Below are positions 37,062-45,984 of a DNA stretch of 64,000 bases, piece after piece. Every line of letters begins with the position of its first letter. The stretch's first letter is position 1. The notes below the pieces were generated by a model that was not told the origin of the DNA, ran no database searches, and saw only the letters and a list, made by a program, of their open reading frames with translations. Both the position numbers and the translations under genes were made by a program. The DNA comes from Streptomyces sp. TLI_053 (GTDB lineage: Bacteria > Actinomycetota > Actinomycetes > Streptomycetales > Streptomycetaceae), in assembly GCF_900105395.1 (NCBI RefSeq), contig NZ_LT629775.1, forward strand, positions 2,436,501 to 2,500,500, given 5' to 3'.

Positions 37062-38743
37062 GTCGCCTCGTTCGGTGGGTTCGGGCCGGTCCGCGGGGCG
37101 GTGGCCGCCGGGGCGGAACACCGGCCGGACGGTGGGCCGGACGGTGGGACGGGCGGTGGGAGGGACTGTGGGACGGGCGGTGGGAGGGACTGTGGGACGG
37201 GCAGTGGGGTGGGTGCGGCGGGTGTGGTCGGTGCCGTGGGTGCGACGCCCGGGTTCCGGCCGGGGTGCGGGTCGCTCGCCCGGCGGGCTGTCCGGGCGGG
37301 CGACCGTGCGGTCGGGCCGGGCGGCGGCCGGACCGGAAGCCGGGCCGGCGCTGGGAGGCGGGCCGCGAGCCGGAACCCGCCCCGGCCGTCCGGTCCCGCG
37401 TCGAAGTGTCCACCGAGAGCGCCGAGCCGCTCACCGAGCCCGACCAGGCCGTAGCCACCCCCGGTACAGGCACCGGAGGGAGCAGGGTCGCCCGGGCCGT
37501 TGCACACTTCGACGGTGGTCGCGGGCGTGCCGTACCGGACGCGGACGGTGACCGGGGCGGTGTGCGCGTACTTGCGCGCGTTGGTCAACGCCTCCTGGAC
37601 GACCCGGTGCACAGCCAGCCGGTGGGTGGTCGGGATGTCCTCCGGGTCACCGGCGAGGGCCAGTTCGACGCGCTGGCCCGAGCCGGTGGCCTCGGCGACG
37701 AGTTCGGCGAGGTCGCGCAGAGCGGGCGCGGCGACGGGCTCCGTGACGGACGCGGCGACGGACGGGCGGGAGTCGAGGGGTGGACGGGGAGCGAGGGGTG
37801 GACGGGGAGCAACGGGCTCGGGAAGCGGCGCGGCGCCCACGCCGGGGGGCGCTGGGCCCGGCTCCGCGTGCGGCACCGTACTCGCACCCGTGCTCGCACT
37901 CCCCCGCCCGGGGACGGTTCGGACGCTGTCGGGCGCCCCGGCGTCACCGGCAGGTCCGGCGGAACCGGCCGGCGGGGCCGTCCCCACGAGTCCGGGCGGA
38001 TCGGCCCGGAGCGCGCCGAGGACGTCGCGCAGGTCGTCGAGCGAGCGGGCGGCGGTGGCCCGGAGCAGTTCGAGGCGGTGGGCGAGGCGCGCCGGGTCGT
38101 CCGCCACCGTGCCGGCCCGGGCCCGGTCGCGCAGCACGCCGGCGTGCAGGACGAGGAGGCTGAGCCGGTGGGCGAGGACGTCGTGCATCTCGTGGGCGAT
38201 CCGGGCGCGTTCCGCGGAGCGGGCCTGTTCGGCTCGGAGTTCGCGCTCCCGGCCGAGTGCCTCCACCTTGGCGTTCAGGGTCCGGATCAGTACGCGGCGG
38301 CCGTGCAGCCACATCCCGAAGGAGAGGACGGCCGCCTCGACCAGGAGTTGGGAACCGGTGGTGCCGACCCGGTCGGCGAGGGAGGCGGCGCGGACCGCAC
38401 CGAGCCCGGCGAGCACGACCGCGGCCGCGAGTGCCGGGCCGGAGCGGCCCGTCGAGGCCAGGTGGTAGAGGCTGAACAGACCGGGGAAGGCGCGGTTCAG
38501 CAGTCCGCTGAAGAGAACGGGGAGGACGGCGGCGGCGACCGGGTGGCGGCGGGCCGTCAGCAGGGACAGCGGGGCGAGGACGGCCCCGGCCATGCGCAGG
38601 GGGCGCCAGGGGAGGTCGTGGACGCGCCACTGGGCGAGGGTCTCCTCGACGGCGAGCACGAGGACGGTCAGCAGGAGCAGCGTCTCGGTCGGACGATGCC
38701 GGCCTGGGGTGTACCAACCAAGTTGGTACTTAGGGTTGTTCAC
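37058..38743 (-). CDS. HisKA_3-type sensor histidine kinase with long Pro-rich inserts
   Basis: 561 aa from GTG 38743 (aaggagg nine bases upstream). Five or so N-terminal membrane helices (TETLLLLTVLVLAVEETLA; AVLAPLSLLTA; HPVAAAVLPVLFSGLLN; ALAAAVVLAGLGAV; LLVEAAVLSFGMWL). Phospho-His helix ARIAHEMHDVLAHRLSLLVLHAGVL; N-box VVQEALTNARKYAHTAP; G-box GGGYGLVGLGERLGALGG. A ~90-residue Pro/Ala/Gly-rich segment separates the dimerisation helices from the ATPase domain, and another Pro-rich tail of ~75 residues follows the G-box with repeated PVPQSLPPP. Partner of the response regulator downstream. Confidence 0.9.
   Translation of the reverse strand: MNNPKYQLGWYTPGRHRPTETLLLLTVLVLAVEETLAQWRVHDLPWRPLRMAGAVLAPLSLLTARRHPVAAAVLPVLFSGLLNRAFPGLFSLYHLASTGRSGPALAAAVVLAGLGAVRAASLADRVGTTGSQLLVEAAVLSFGMWLHGRRVLIRTLNAKVEALGRERELRAEQARSAERARIAHEMHDVLAHRLSLLVLHAGVLRDRARAGTVADDPARLAHRLELLRATAARSLDDLRDVLGALRADPPGLVGTAPPAGSAGPAGDAGAPDSVRTVPGRGSASTGASTVPHAEPGPAPPGVGAAPLPEPVAPRPPLAPRPPLDSRPSVAASVTEPVAAPALRDLAELVAEATGSGQRVELALAGDPEDIPTTHRLAVHRVVQEALTNARKYAHTAPVTVRVRYGTPATTVEVCNGPGDPAPSGACTGGGYGLVGLGERLGALGGHFDAGPDGRGGFRLAARLPAPARLPVRPPPGPTARSPARTARRASDPHPGRNPGVAPTAPTTPAAPTPLPVPQSLPPPVPQSLPPPVPPSGPPSGRCSAPAATAPRTGPNPPNEAT
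38711..38729. promoter_or_regulatory. GTACCAA-N5-TTGGTAC inverted repeat over the kinase start
   Basis: Seven-base perfect arms in an AT-richer patch that covers codons 5-11 of the kinase gene (NPKYQLGWYT). The codons there (CCT AAG CTT) are atypical for this genome, as if constrained by a binding site. Confidence 0.4.
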
Positions 38744-38907
38744 GGGATCGGGCCTCCTTCCGTCCTTCGTCCGGGGCCCCGATGCTACGACGAACCGACA
38801 GTGCGTCACCCCTGTCGATCGGCCATCGGCACCCTCGACTTTCGTCGGGGGTGCGGAGCATCTTTCGACAGTTCCACACAGGTCGGACGTTCTCTAGCGT
38901 CACTGCC

Positions 38908-39900
<993 letters not shown>

Positions 39901-40047
39901 TGGACCGGCGCCCCCGGCCCGGCCGGCGGGCCGGGCAGTGGATCGAGCCATGCGTCGAGCGGCACGAATGCGCAGCGCGACGAGAAGGCATCGAGCAGCA
40001 GGCTGGACAGTGGGTTGAGCAGCGCATCAAGCAGCGAGGAGTCCGCC

Positions 40048-40350
40048 ATGACAGTCACGGTCCGTGACGCCGATGGCGCCGGCCGGTTCGAGGCGTGGTC
40101 GGACGGCACCCTGGCCGGGTTCGCCGAGTACCTGCGCAGCGACGGGCTGGTGGTGTACCCGCACACGGTGGTCGAGCCCGCGTACGAGGGGCAGGGCGTC
40201 GGCGGGGCGCTGGCACGGGCGGCCCTGGACGACGCGCGGGCGCGGGGACTGGCGGTCCTGGCGACGTGCCCGTTCATCAAGGGGTGGATGCTCCGGCATC
40301 CCGAGTACGTCGACCTGGCCTACGAGAACCGCAGCCGGGTGAGCGACTGA
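40048..40350 (+). CDS. yjdJ: YjdJ-like GNAT-family acetyltransferase
   Basis: 100 aa from ATG 40048 with gcgaggag upstream. Compact GNAT core: FAEYLRSDGLVVYPHTVVEPAYEGQGVGGALARAALDDARARGLAVLATCPFIKGWMLRHPEYVDLAY, with the acetyl-CoA loop YEGQGVGGAL. This is the one-domain N-acetyltransferase family of E. coli YjdJ. Its stop overlaps the next gene (ATGA), which is YjdI-like, repeating the E. coli pairing. Substrate unknown. Confidence 0.87.
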   Translation: MTVTVRDADGAGRFEAWSDGTLAGFAEYLRSDGLVVYPHTVVEPAYEGQGVGGALARAALDDARARGLAVLATCPFIKGWMLRHPEYVDLAYENRSRVSD

Positions 40351-40832
40351 TGGCCGCCGCCGGGGGCGCAGACGCCGAGGGCACGGGCGGCAGCGGGGGC
40401 GGAAGGGCGGCGGGTGGGCACGGCGGCGCCCGGACGTACCGGGGGGACGGGATCACGGTGTCCTTCGACGCCCGGGTGTGCCGTCATGCCGCCGAGTGCG
40501 TGCGCGGGCTGCCGGCGGTGTTCGATACGGCGCGGCGGCCGTGGATCATGCCGGACGCGGCCGAGCCGGGAGTGATCGCCGAGGTGGTGCGCCGCTGCCC
40601 GACGGGGGCGCTGGCCTACCGGCTGGCGGGCGGCGGGACGGAGGCCCCGGACCGGCCGACCACGGTGCGGCGGACGGCCGACGGGCGACTGCTGGTCCGG
40701 GGGGAGCTGCGGGTGACGGACACGTCGGGGGAGGTCCGGGAGACGTCGCGGGCGATGCTGTGCGGCTGCGGTCGGACCACGGAGCCGCCCTACTGCGACC
40801 GGAGCGGGGAGTGCGGCGGGCAGGGCGACTGA
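40350..40832 (+). CDS. yjdI: YjdI-type 4Fe-4S mono-cluster domain fused to a CDGSH-like domain
   Basis: 160 aa from ATG 40350. After a Gly-rich N-terminus, residues ~33-90 match the Fer4_19 domain of YjdI (VCRHAAECVRGLPAVFD and RRCPTGALAYRL). The C-terminal domain is CDGSH-like (VRGELRVTDTSGEV, then LCGCGRTTEPPYCDRSG). In CDGSH proteins three Cys and one His hold a 2Fe-2S cluster; here the position four after the third Cys is Gly, so the His ligand appears to be missing. Cytoplasmic; a redox or cluster-transfer role is inferred. Confidence 0.85.
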   Translation: MAAAGGADAEGTGGSGGGRAAGGHGGARTYRGDGITVSFDARVCRHAAECVRGLPAVFDTARRPWIMPDAAEPGVIAEVVRRCPTGALAYRLAGGGTEAPDRPTTVRRTADGRLLVRGELRVTDTSGEVRETSRAMLCGCGRTTEPPYCDRSGECGGQGD

Positions 40833-40972
40833 TCCCCTCCAGCGGTGCGCAGCAACCGAGGCCCGATCGGCCCCGACCCCTCCACCTCCACCTGACCTGC
40901 CCCTCCACCTCCCCACACCCGCCAGGCCGCCGGACCGCCGGGCCGCCGACCCCGGATCACCACGATCGACAA

Positions 40973-41029
40973 ATGACACATGACAGATTTCAGATGACAG
41001 ATTTTGAAATCTGTCAGTAGCTGTGTCAT
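40973..41029. promoter_or_regulatory. AT-rich nested inverted repeats upstream of the aldo/keto reductase
   Basis: TGACAGATTT-TG-AAATCTGTCA (40995-41016) has perfect 10-bp arms; a direct copy of the left arm lies at 40981-40990, and an outer pair ATGACACA (40973-40980) / TGTGTCAT (41022-41029) encloses everything. The patch is far less GC-rich than its surroundings and ends 9 bp before the gene start. It is the natural operator candidate for the TetR protein encoded downstream. Confidence 0.7.
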
Positions 41030-41038
41030 CGTTGAGCC

Positions 41039-42061
41039 ATGTCCACCACCCAGAACCCCCGCCCCCTCGCCCCGCGCACGCTCGGCACCACCGGACCGAC
41101 GGTCTCCCCCCTCGGCCTCGGCTGCATGGGCATGTCAGACCTCTACGGCCCCGCCGACGAGGCCGAGAGCATCGCGACCGTCCACGCCGCCCTCGACGCC
41201 GGCATCACCCTGCTCGACACCGGCGACTTCTACGGCATGGGTCACAACGAGCTGCTGATCCACGAGGCGCTGCGCGGCCGCGACCGCGAGAACGTCCGGA
41301 TCAGCGTGAAGTTCGGCGCCCAGCGCAGCCCGGACGGCCAGTGGCTCGGCTACGACGCCCGCCCGGCGGCGGTGAAGACCGCCCTCGCCTACACCCTGCG
41401 CCGCCTGCGCACCGACCACGTCGACATCTACCGCCCCGCCCGGCTGGACCCGGCCGTGCCGGTCGAGGAGACCGTCGGCGCGATCGCCGAGCTGGTCCAG
41501 GCCGGCTACGTCCGCCACATCGGCCTCTCCGAGGTCAGTGCCGACACCCTGCGCCGTGCCGCCGCCGTCCACCCGATCAGTGACCTCCAGATCGAGTACT
41601 CGCTCATCTCCCGCTCCGTCGAGGCCGGGATCCTGCCCGCCGCGCGCGAGCTCGGCATCGGCGTGACCGCCTACGGGGTGCTCTCGCGCGGCCTGCTCAG
41701 CGGCCACTGGCAGAACGACCGGGAACTGGCCGGCACCGACTTCCGCGGCCACAGCCCCCGCTTCCAGGGCGACAACCTCACCCACAACCTCCGGCTCGTC
41801 GACGCCCTGCGCGCGGTCGCCGCCGAACGCAACGCCACCGTCGCGCAGATCGCGATCGCCTGGGTCGCCTCGCGCGGCGAGGACGTCGTCCCGCTGGTCG
41901 GTGCCCGCCGCCGCGACCGTCTCACCGAGGCCCTCGGAGCCCTGGACGTGACCCTCACCGAGGCTGACCTCACGGCGATCGAGGCAGCGGTCCCCGCCGG
42001 GTCCGCGGCCGGTGACAGGTACGCTGCCGCCCAGATGGCCCATCTCGACAGCGAGCACTGA
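41039..42061 (+). CDS. Aldo/keto reductase lacking the canonical active-site His
   Basis: 340 aa from ATG 41039. AKR features: GTTGPTVSPLGLGCMGMS, LLDTGDFYGMGHNELLIHEAL (Asp and Tyr of the tetrad), VRISVKFGAQ (Lys) and a C-terminal NADPH site VVPLVGARRRDRLTEALGALDVTLTEADL. The segment that normally reads YYQHRVDP is YRPARLDP, so the fourth tetrad residue, His, is replaced. Related YakC-type enzymes reduce aldehydes. Followed by a TetR gene on the same strand. Confidence 0.9.
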   Translation: MSTTQNPRPLAPRTLGTTGPTVSPLGLGCMGMSDLYGPADEAESIATVHAALDAGITLLDTGDFYGMGHNELLIHEALRGRDRENVRISVKFGAQRSPDGQWLGYDARPAAVKTALAYTLRRLRTDHVDIYRPARLDPAVPVEETVGAIAELVQAGYVRHIGLSEVSADTLRRAAAVHPISDLQIEYSLISRSVEAGILPAARELGIGVTAYGVLSRGLLSGHWQNDRELAGTDFRGHSPRFQGDNLTHNLRLVDALRAVAAERNATVAQIAIAWVASRGEDVVPLVGARRRDRLTEALGALDVTLTEADLTAIEAAVPAGSAAGDRYAAAQMAHLDSEH

Positions 42062-42251
42062 GGCGCGGTCCCGACCGCGTCGGCAGCCCGCTCCGGGCAG
42101 GGCCGTCAGCACCCGTAGCAACCGCCGACCGACCGACCGGCGGCCCCGCCCCGACCGACCGGCCACCGACCGCCCCGACCGGCCACCGGCCGACCGTCCG
42201 CCCGCCGCACCCCGGCGGGCGGACGCCTCACCCGTAAGGACGTACCGCCCC

Positions 42252-42842
42252 GTGAGCACGGACAGCGCACTCACCGCCGAGCAGATCCTGAGCGCGACGG
42301 AGGACGTCCTCAGGCGGTTCGGGCCGGCGAAGGCCACCGTCGTCGACGTCGCCCGTACGCTCGGTGTCAGCCACGGCAGCGTCTACCGGTTCTTCCCGAG
42401 CAAGGCGGCGCTGCGCGAGGCCGTCACCGAGCGCTGGCTCGCCCAGGCCCATGACGAGCTGAGCCTCATCGCCACCGGCACCGGGCCGGCCGCCGAGCGC
42501 CTGCACCGCTGGCTGGCCACGCTCTTCGCCGCCAAGCGGCGGAAGGCCTTCGACGACCCGCAACTGTTCGCGACCTACATGACGCTGGTCGGCGAGAACA
42601 GCCACACCGTCGAGAGCCACATCGGGACACTGATCGCCCAGATCGCCCGGATGGTCCGGGACGGCGCGGAGAGCGCGGAGTTCAACGCCGCCGACATCGA
42701 CTCGACCGCCCGAGCCGTGTTCGAGGCGACCGCTCACTTCCACGACCCCGCCCATGCGGCGAGCTGGTCCGACCCGGCCGCCGACGCGCGGTTCGAGGCG
42801 CTCTGGCGGCTCGTCCTCGGCGGCCTGGCCACCAGGGGCTGA
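42252..42842 (+). CDS. TetR-family transcriptional regulator
   Basis: 196 aa from GTG 42252. Helix-turn-helix at residues ~10-55: TAEQILSATEDVLRRFGPAKATVVDVARTLGVSHGSVYRFFPSKAALREAVTERWL. The ligand domain (AAERLHRWLATLFAAKRRKAFDDPQLFATYMTLVGENSHTVESHI) resembles the TetR_C_11-like group. It follows the reductase after a 190-bp low-complexity GACCGACCGG-rich spacer; it probably controls the reductase through the AT-rich operator. Confidence 0.9.
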   Translation: MSTDSALTAEQILSATEDVLRRFGPAKATVVDVARTLGVSHGSVYRFFPSKAALREAVTERWLAQAHDELSLIATGTGPAAERLHRWLATLFAAKRRKAFDDPQLFATYMTLVGENSHTVESHIGTLIAQIARMVRDGAESAEFNAADIDSTARAVFEATAHFHDPAHAASWSDPAADARFEALWRLVLGGLATRG

Positions 42843-42875
42843 GCCTCCGTCCCGCCCCACCCCACCTGCCCCGGA

Positions 42876-42920
42876 CACGACGGACCGGCCGCGCCTCCCC
42901 CGCGCGGCCGGTCCGTCGTG
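42876..42920. terminator. Perfect 19-bp stem terminator
   Basis: Arms CACGACGGACCGGCCGCGC (42876-42894) and its exact complement (42902-42920) with a 7-base loop. It lies 34 bp after the TetR stop and before the convergent glsB, so it may stop both. Confidence 0.8.
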
Positions 42921-42924
42921 CTGT

Positions 42925-42976
42925 CCCGTCGTGCTGCTCCGACGCCCTGCCCCGTCGTGCTGCTCCGACGCCCTGC
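42925..42976. repeat. Exact 26-bp tandem duplication
   Basis: 42925-42950 and 42951-42976 are identical. The duplication starts five bases after the terminator stem and runs to seven bases before the glsB stop codon. Confidence 0.95.
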
Positions 42977-42982
42977 CCCGCG

Positions 42983-43248
42983 TCAGTCGCGGGAGTTGCC
43001 GAAGACCAGCCGGTAGAGGATCAGCAGCACCAGGGCACCGCCGATCGCCGACGCCCAGGTCGCCAGGTCGAAGAACTGCGCCGTCACCGGCCGGTCCAGG
43101 AACTTCGCGGAGATCCATCCGCCGACGAAGGAGCCCGCGACCCCGATCAGGGTGGTCACCACCAGACCCCCGGGTCCCGCCCCGGCAGCAACAGCTTGGC
43201 CAGAGCCCCGGCCACCAGGCCCAGCACGATCCATGCGACGAAGCTCAT
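42983..43248 (-). pseudogene. glsB: GlsB/YeaQ/YmgE stress membrane protein, frameshifted
   Basis: The ATG 43248 has GGAGG four to eight bases upstream and starts MSFVAWIVLGLVAGALAKLL, the first transmembrane helix of the family. After PGRDPG the frame runs into WW-stop. In the next frame the protein continues correctly as LVVTTLIGVAGSFVGGWISAKFL to FGNSRD. The break is at a run of five G (minus strand, about 43168-43173) where six would restore an 88-aa protein of normal length. Either a sequencing slip in a homopolymer or a real recent loss. Confidence 0.85.
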
Positions 43249-43464
43249 GCGTCCTCCCACCCTTCGGTCCGTACGGCGGCCCCGTGCACGCCGTACTGCC
43301 TGCAGGGACGCCGCTCCACCGCCGGACGGTTCCGGGCCCGGCGGGTCCGCACGCGAAGGTCCGGCGCCCACGGTCCACCGCCGGCACGGCGCCCCCGCCG
43401 CCCGCGGTCCGCCGCTGGCGTGGCGTCCTTTCTCGGGACCCGACTGCCCCGGAATACTGCGGCC

Positions 43465-44706
43465 ATGCGCATCCTGATCGCCACCGCCGGCTCACGGGGC
43501 GACATCGCCCCCTTCATCGGACTCGGCGTGCGCCTCGAGGCGGCCGGCCATCAGGTGGCCCTGGCCACCCACACCACCTTCACCGACACCGTGCGCGCCG
43601 GCGGACTGGAGTTCCGCCCGCTGCCCGTCGACCCGCGCGCCGAACTCGCCTCCGATTCGGGCCAGCGCCTCCTGCGAGCCGGATCCGGACCGCTCGGCCT
43701 CCTCCGACTGGTGCGCCTCGCCCGCTCGTTCATGCCCGCCCTCGGCGCGGGCATCGCCGCCGCCGCGGAACCCGGCGCCGACCTCCTCCTCACCACCAGC
43801 ACGACCGCCGACCTGGGCCAGGCCGTCGCCGAGGCCGCCGGCATCCCCAATATCGCCCTCCACCTCCAACCCCTCTCCCCCACCCGCGAGTTCGCCCCGG
43901 CCGTCACCGGCACCCGCAGCCTCGGCGGACCGGGCAACCTGCTCGCCGGCCACGCCGTCCAGACCGCCGTCGACCGGCTCTTCGCCCCCGCGGTCCACGG
44001 CCTGCGCCGCCAACTCGGCCTCCCTCCCCGCTCGGTGGCCCACGGCCGACGCAACCGCACCGTGCTGCACGGCTTCTCGCCACGCGTCGTTCCCCGCCCC
44101 ACCGACTGGCACCCGTCGCTCGGCGTCACCGGCTACTGGTGGCCCCGGACCGACCCCGACTGGCAACCCCCGCCCCGCCTGGTGGACTTCCTCGCCGCCG
44201 GACCGCCACCGGTGTTCGTCGGCTTCGGCAGCCTCGTCGTCCCCGACCCCGAACGGCTCACCGCCACCGTCCTCGCCGCCGTCCGCGCCGCCCGCGTCCG
44301 CGCCGTCGTCCAGTCCGGCTGGAGCGGCCTCGCCGCACCCGACGACAACGACGACGTCCTCACCATCGGCGACACCCCGCACGACTGGCTGTTCCCCCGC
44401 ATGGCCGCCACCGTCCACCACGCCGGGGCCGGCACCACCGCCGCCACCCTTCGCGCCGGAACCCCCACCGTCCCCGTCCCCGCCCAGCTCGACGCCCCCT
44501 TCTGGTCCGCCCGCCTCACCCGCCTCGGCACCTCCCCCGGCCCGATCCCCCTCCGCCACCTCACCGCTCCGCGCCTCGCCACCGCCATCCGACAGACCCT
44601 CGACAACCCCCACCACCGCACCCACGCCCGCACCCTCGCCACCGCCCTGGCCACCGAGGACGGGCCGGCCGCGGTCCTCGCCGCCGTCGATCGCCTGTCC
44701 TCCTGA
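43465..44706 (+). CDS. UGT/GT1-type glycosyltransferase
   Basis: 413 aa from ATG 43465. N-terminal acceptor domain MRILIATAGSRGDIAPFIGLGVRLEAAGH; C-terminal nucleotide-sugar site VHHAGAGTTAATLRAGTPTVPVPAQLDAPFWSARL, the UGT signature. Similar to sterol or macrolide glycosyltransferases that decorate lipophilic natural products. Two other features are GFGSLVVPDPERL and GDTPHDWLFPRM before the signature. No sugar biosynthesis genes nearby, so it may inactivate or export a foreign or own compound. Beta-lactamase follows 85 bp downstream. Confidence 0.92.
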   Translation: MRILIATAGSRGDIAPFIGLGVRLEAAGHQVALATHTTFTDTVRAGGLEFRPLPVDPRAELASDSGQRLLRAGSGPLGLLRLVRLARSFMPALGAGIAAAAEPGADLLLTTSTTADLGQAVAEAAGIPNIALHLQPLSPTREFAPAVTGTRSLGGPGNLLAGHAVQTAVDRLFAPAVHGLRRQLGLPPRSVAHGRRNRTVLHGFSPRVVPRPTDWHPSLGVTGYWWPRTDPDWQPPPRLVDFLAAGPPPVFVGFGSLVVPDPERLTATVLAAVRAARVRAVVQSGWSGLAAPDDNDDVLTIGDTPHDWLFPRMAATVHHAGAGTTAATLRAGTPTVPVPAQLDAPFWSARLTRLGTSPGPIPLRHLTAPRLATAIRQTLDNPHHRTHARTLATALATEDGPAAVLAAVDRLSS

Positions 44707-44791
44707 CTCGAACGCGCATTCAGCGATACGGTCGACGAAGGCTTCTCGTACACGAAGAGCCCTCGCAGGCACAGCGGCAGAAGGAGACGGC

Positions 44792-45706
44792 ATGGGGTAC
44801 CGCCCGGATCGACGACAGGTGCTCGGCGGAGTCGCGGCGGCTGTGACAGTCACCGCCCTCTCCGGCGGAGGGCGGGCGTTCGCCGGAGGAACACGCCTGC
44901 ACGGAGATGAAGTCACCGATCGGCTGCGCGCGCTCGAGCAGTCGCATGCCGCACGGCTGGGCGTCTTCGCCCACAACCTCGCCACGGGGCGGACCGTGGC
45001 CCACCGCGCGGACGAACTCTTCCCCATGTGCTCCACGTTCAAGACGATCGCCGTGGCCGCCGTACTGAGGGACCTCGACCGCGACGGCACCTTCCTCGCC
45101 GAACGACGGCACTGGACCACGACGGACGTCACGGAATCCGGCTACGCACCGATCACCGGTCTGCCCGAGAACCTCGAAGGCGGTCTGACGATCGAGGAAC
45201 TGTGCGCGGCGGCGATCCGGTACAGCGACAACGCCGCCGCCAACCTCCTCCTCCGCGAACTCGGCGGCCCCGAGGCCGTCACCCGCTTCTGCCGCTCCGT
45301 CGGCGACCGGGTCACCCGCCTCGACCGCTGGGAACCCGCGCTGAACTCCGCCGAACCGGATCGGATCACCGACACCTCCAGCCCCCGCGCCCTCACCCGC
45401 ACCTACACCCGCCTCACCCTCGGCAGCGCTCTCACCCCGGCCCACCGGCGACGTCTGACCACCTGGCTCCTGACCAACACCACCGGCACGGACCGCCTGC
45501 GCGCGGGCCTGCCGAGCACCTGGACCACCGCCGAGAAGACCGGAACCGGCAACTACGGCACCACCAACGACGCCGGCGTCACCCGGCCCCCGACCGGAGG
45601 CCCGATCGTGCTGACGGTCCTGTCGACCCAGCACATCGCCGCCGCCCCGGCCGACGAGCCACTGGTCGCCGAAGCGGCCCGGCTGGTCGCCGGCACTCTG
45701 GCCTGA
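44792..45706 (+). CDS. Class A beta-lactamase with Tat signal
   Basis: 304 aa from ATG 44792. Twin-arginine signal DRRQVLGGVAAAVTVTALSGG with an AFA cleavage site. Active-site motifs: CSTFK (Ser81, Lys84), SDN (145-147), EPALN (Glu181, omega loop) and KTGTG (249-253). All catalytic residues for hydrolysing beta-lactams are present; the Cys before the Ser (CSTFK) and a second Cys in FCRS are as in common class A enzymes. Such genes are frequent in Streptomyces. No regulator (BlaA/BlaB type) adjoins it. Confidence 0.94.
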   Translation: MGYRPDRRQVLGGVAAAVTVTALSGGGRAFAGGTRLHGDEVTDRLRALEQSHAARLGVFAHNLATGRTVAHRADELFPMCSTFKTIAVAAVLRDLDRDGTFLAERRHWTTTDVTESGYAPITGLPENLEGGLTIEELCAAAIRYSDNAAANLLLRELGGPEAVTRFCRSVGDRVTRLDRWEPALNSAEPDRITDTSSPRALTRTYTRLTLGSALTPAHRRRLTTWLLTNTTGTDRLRAGLPSTWTTAEKTGTGNYGTTNDAGVTRPPTGGPIVLTVLSTQHIAAAPADEPLVAEAARLVAGTLA

Positions 45707-45984
45707 CCTCCACCCGCCCTCGCCCGAACTCCGGCAACGGGGAAGACGCGCCGCCCCGGTGGACCACGAGGGGCTGACGCCGGTCCACCGCCCGGCGGAC
45801 CGCTCGGTGCCGTCGCCCCGGGGCGGGCTGCCGGCGGACGGAGCCGTGAGCCGCTGGAGCAAGGCCGCCGGACGCCCCCGGTTCGGGAGCCGTTGAGCCG
45901 GCGGAGGGTCGGAGGAGTCCCGTTCCCGGTCCGGCCCCGCTCCGGCCCGGGTCCGGCCCGGGTCCGGCCCCGCTCCGGGAACGG

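Noticed and set aside
42126..42200. GACCGACCGG-rich spacer between the reductase and TetR genes
   Set aside because: Simple low-complexity spacer; no consistent period or palindrome that would suggest an operator.
45930..45981. GGTCCGGCCC-type repeats before the F420-type oxidoreductase 3' end
   Set aside because: Short imperfect GC repeats near a gene end, without stable stem or clear period; treated as ordinary low complexity.
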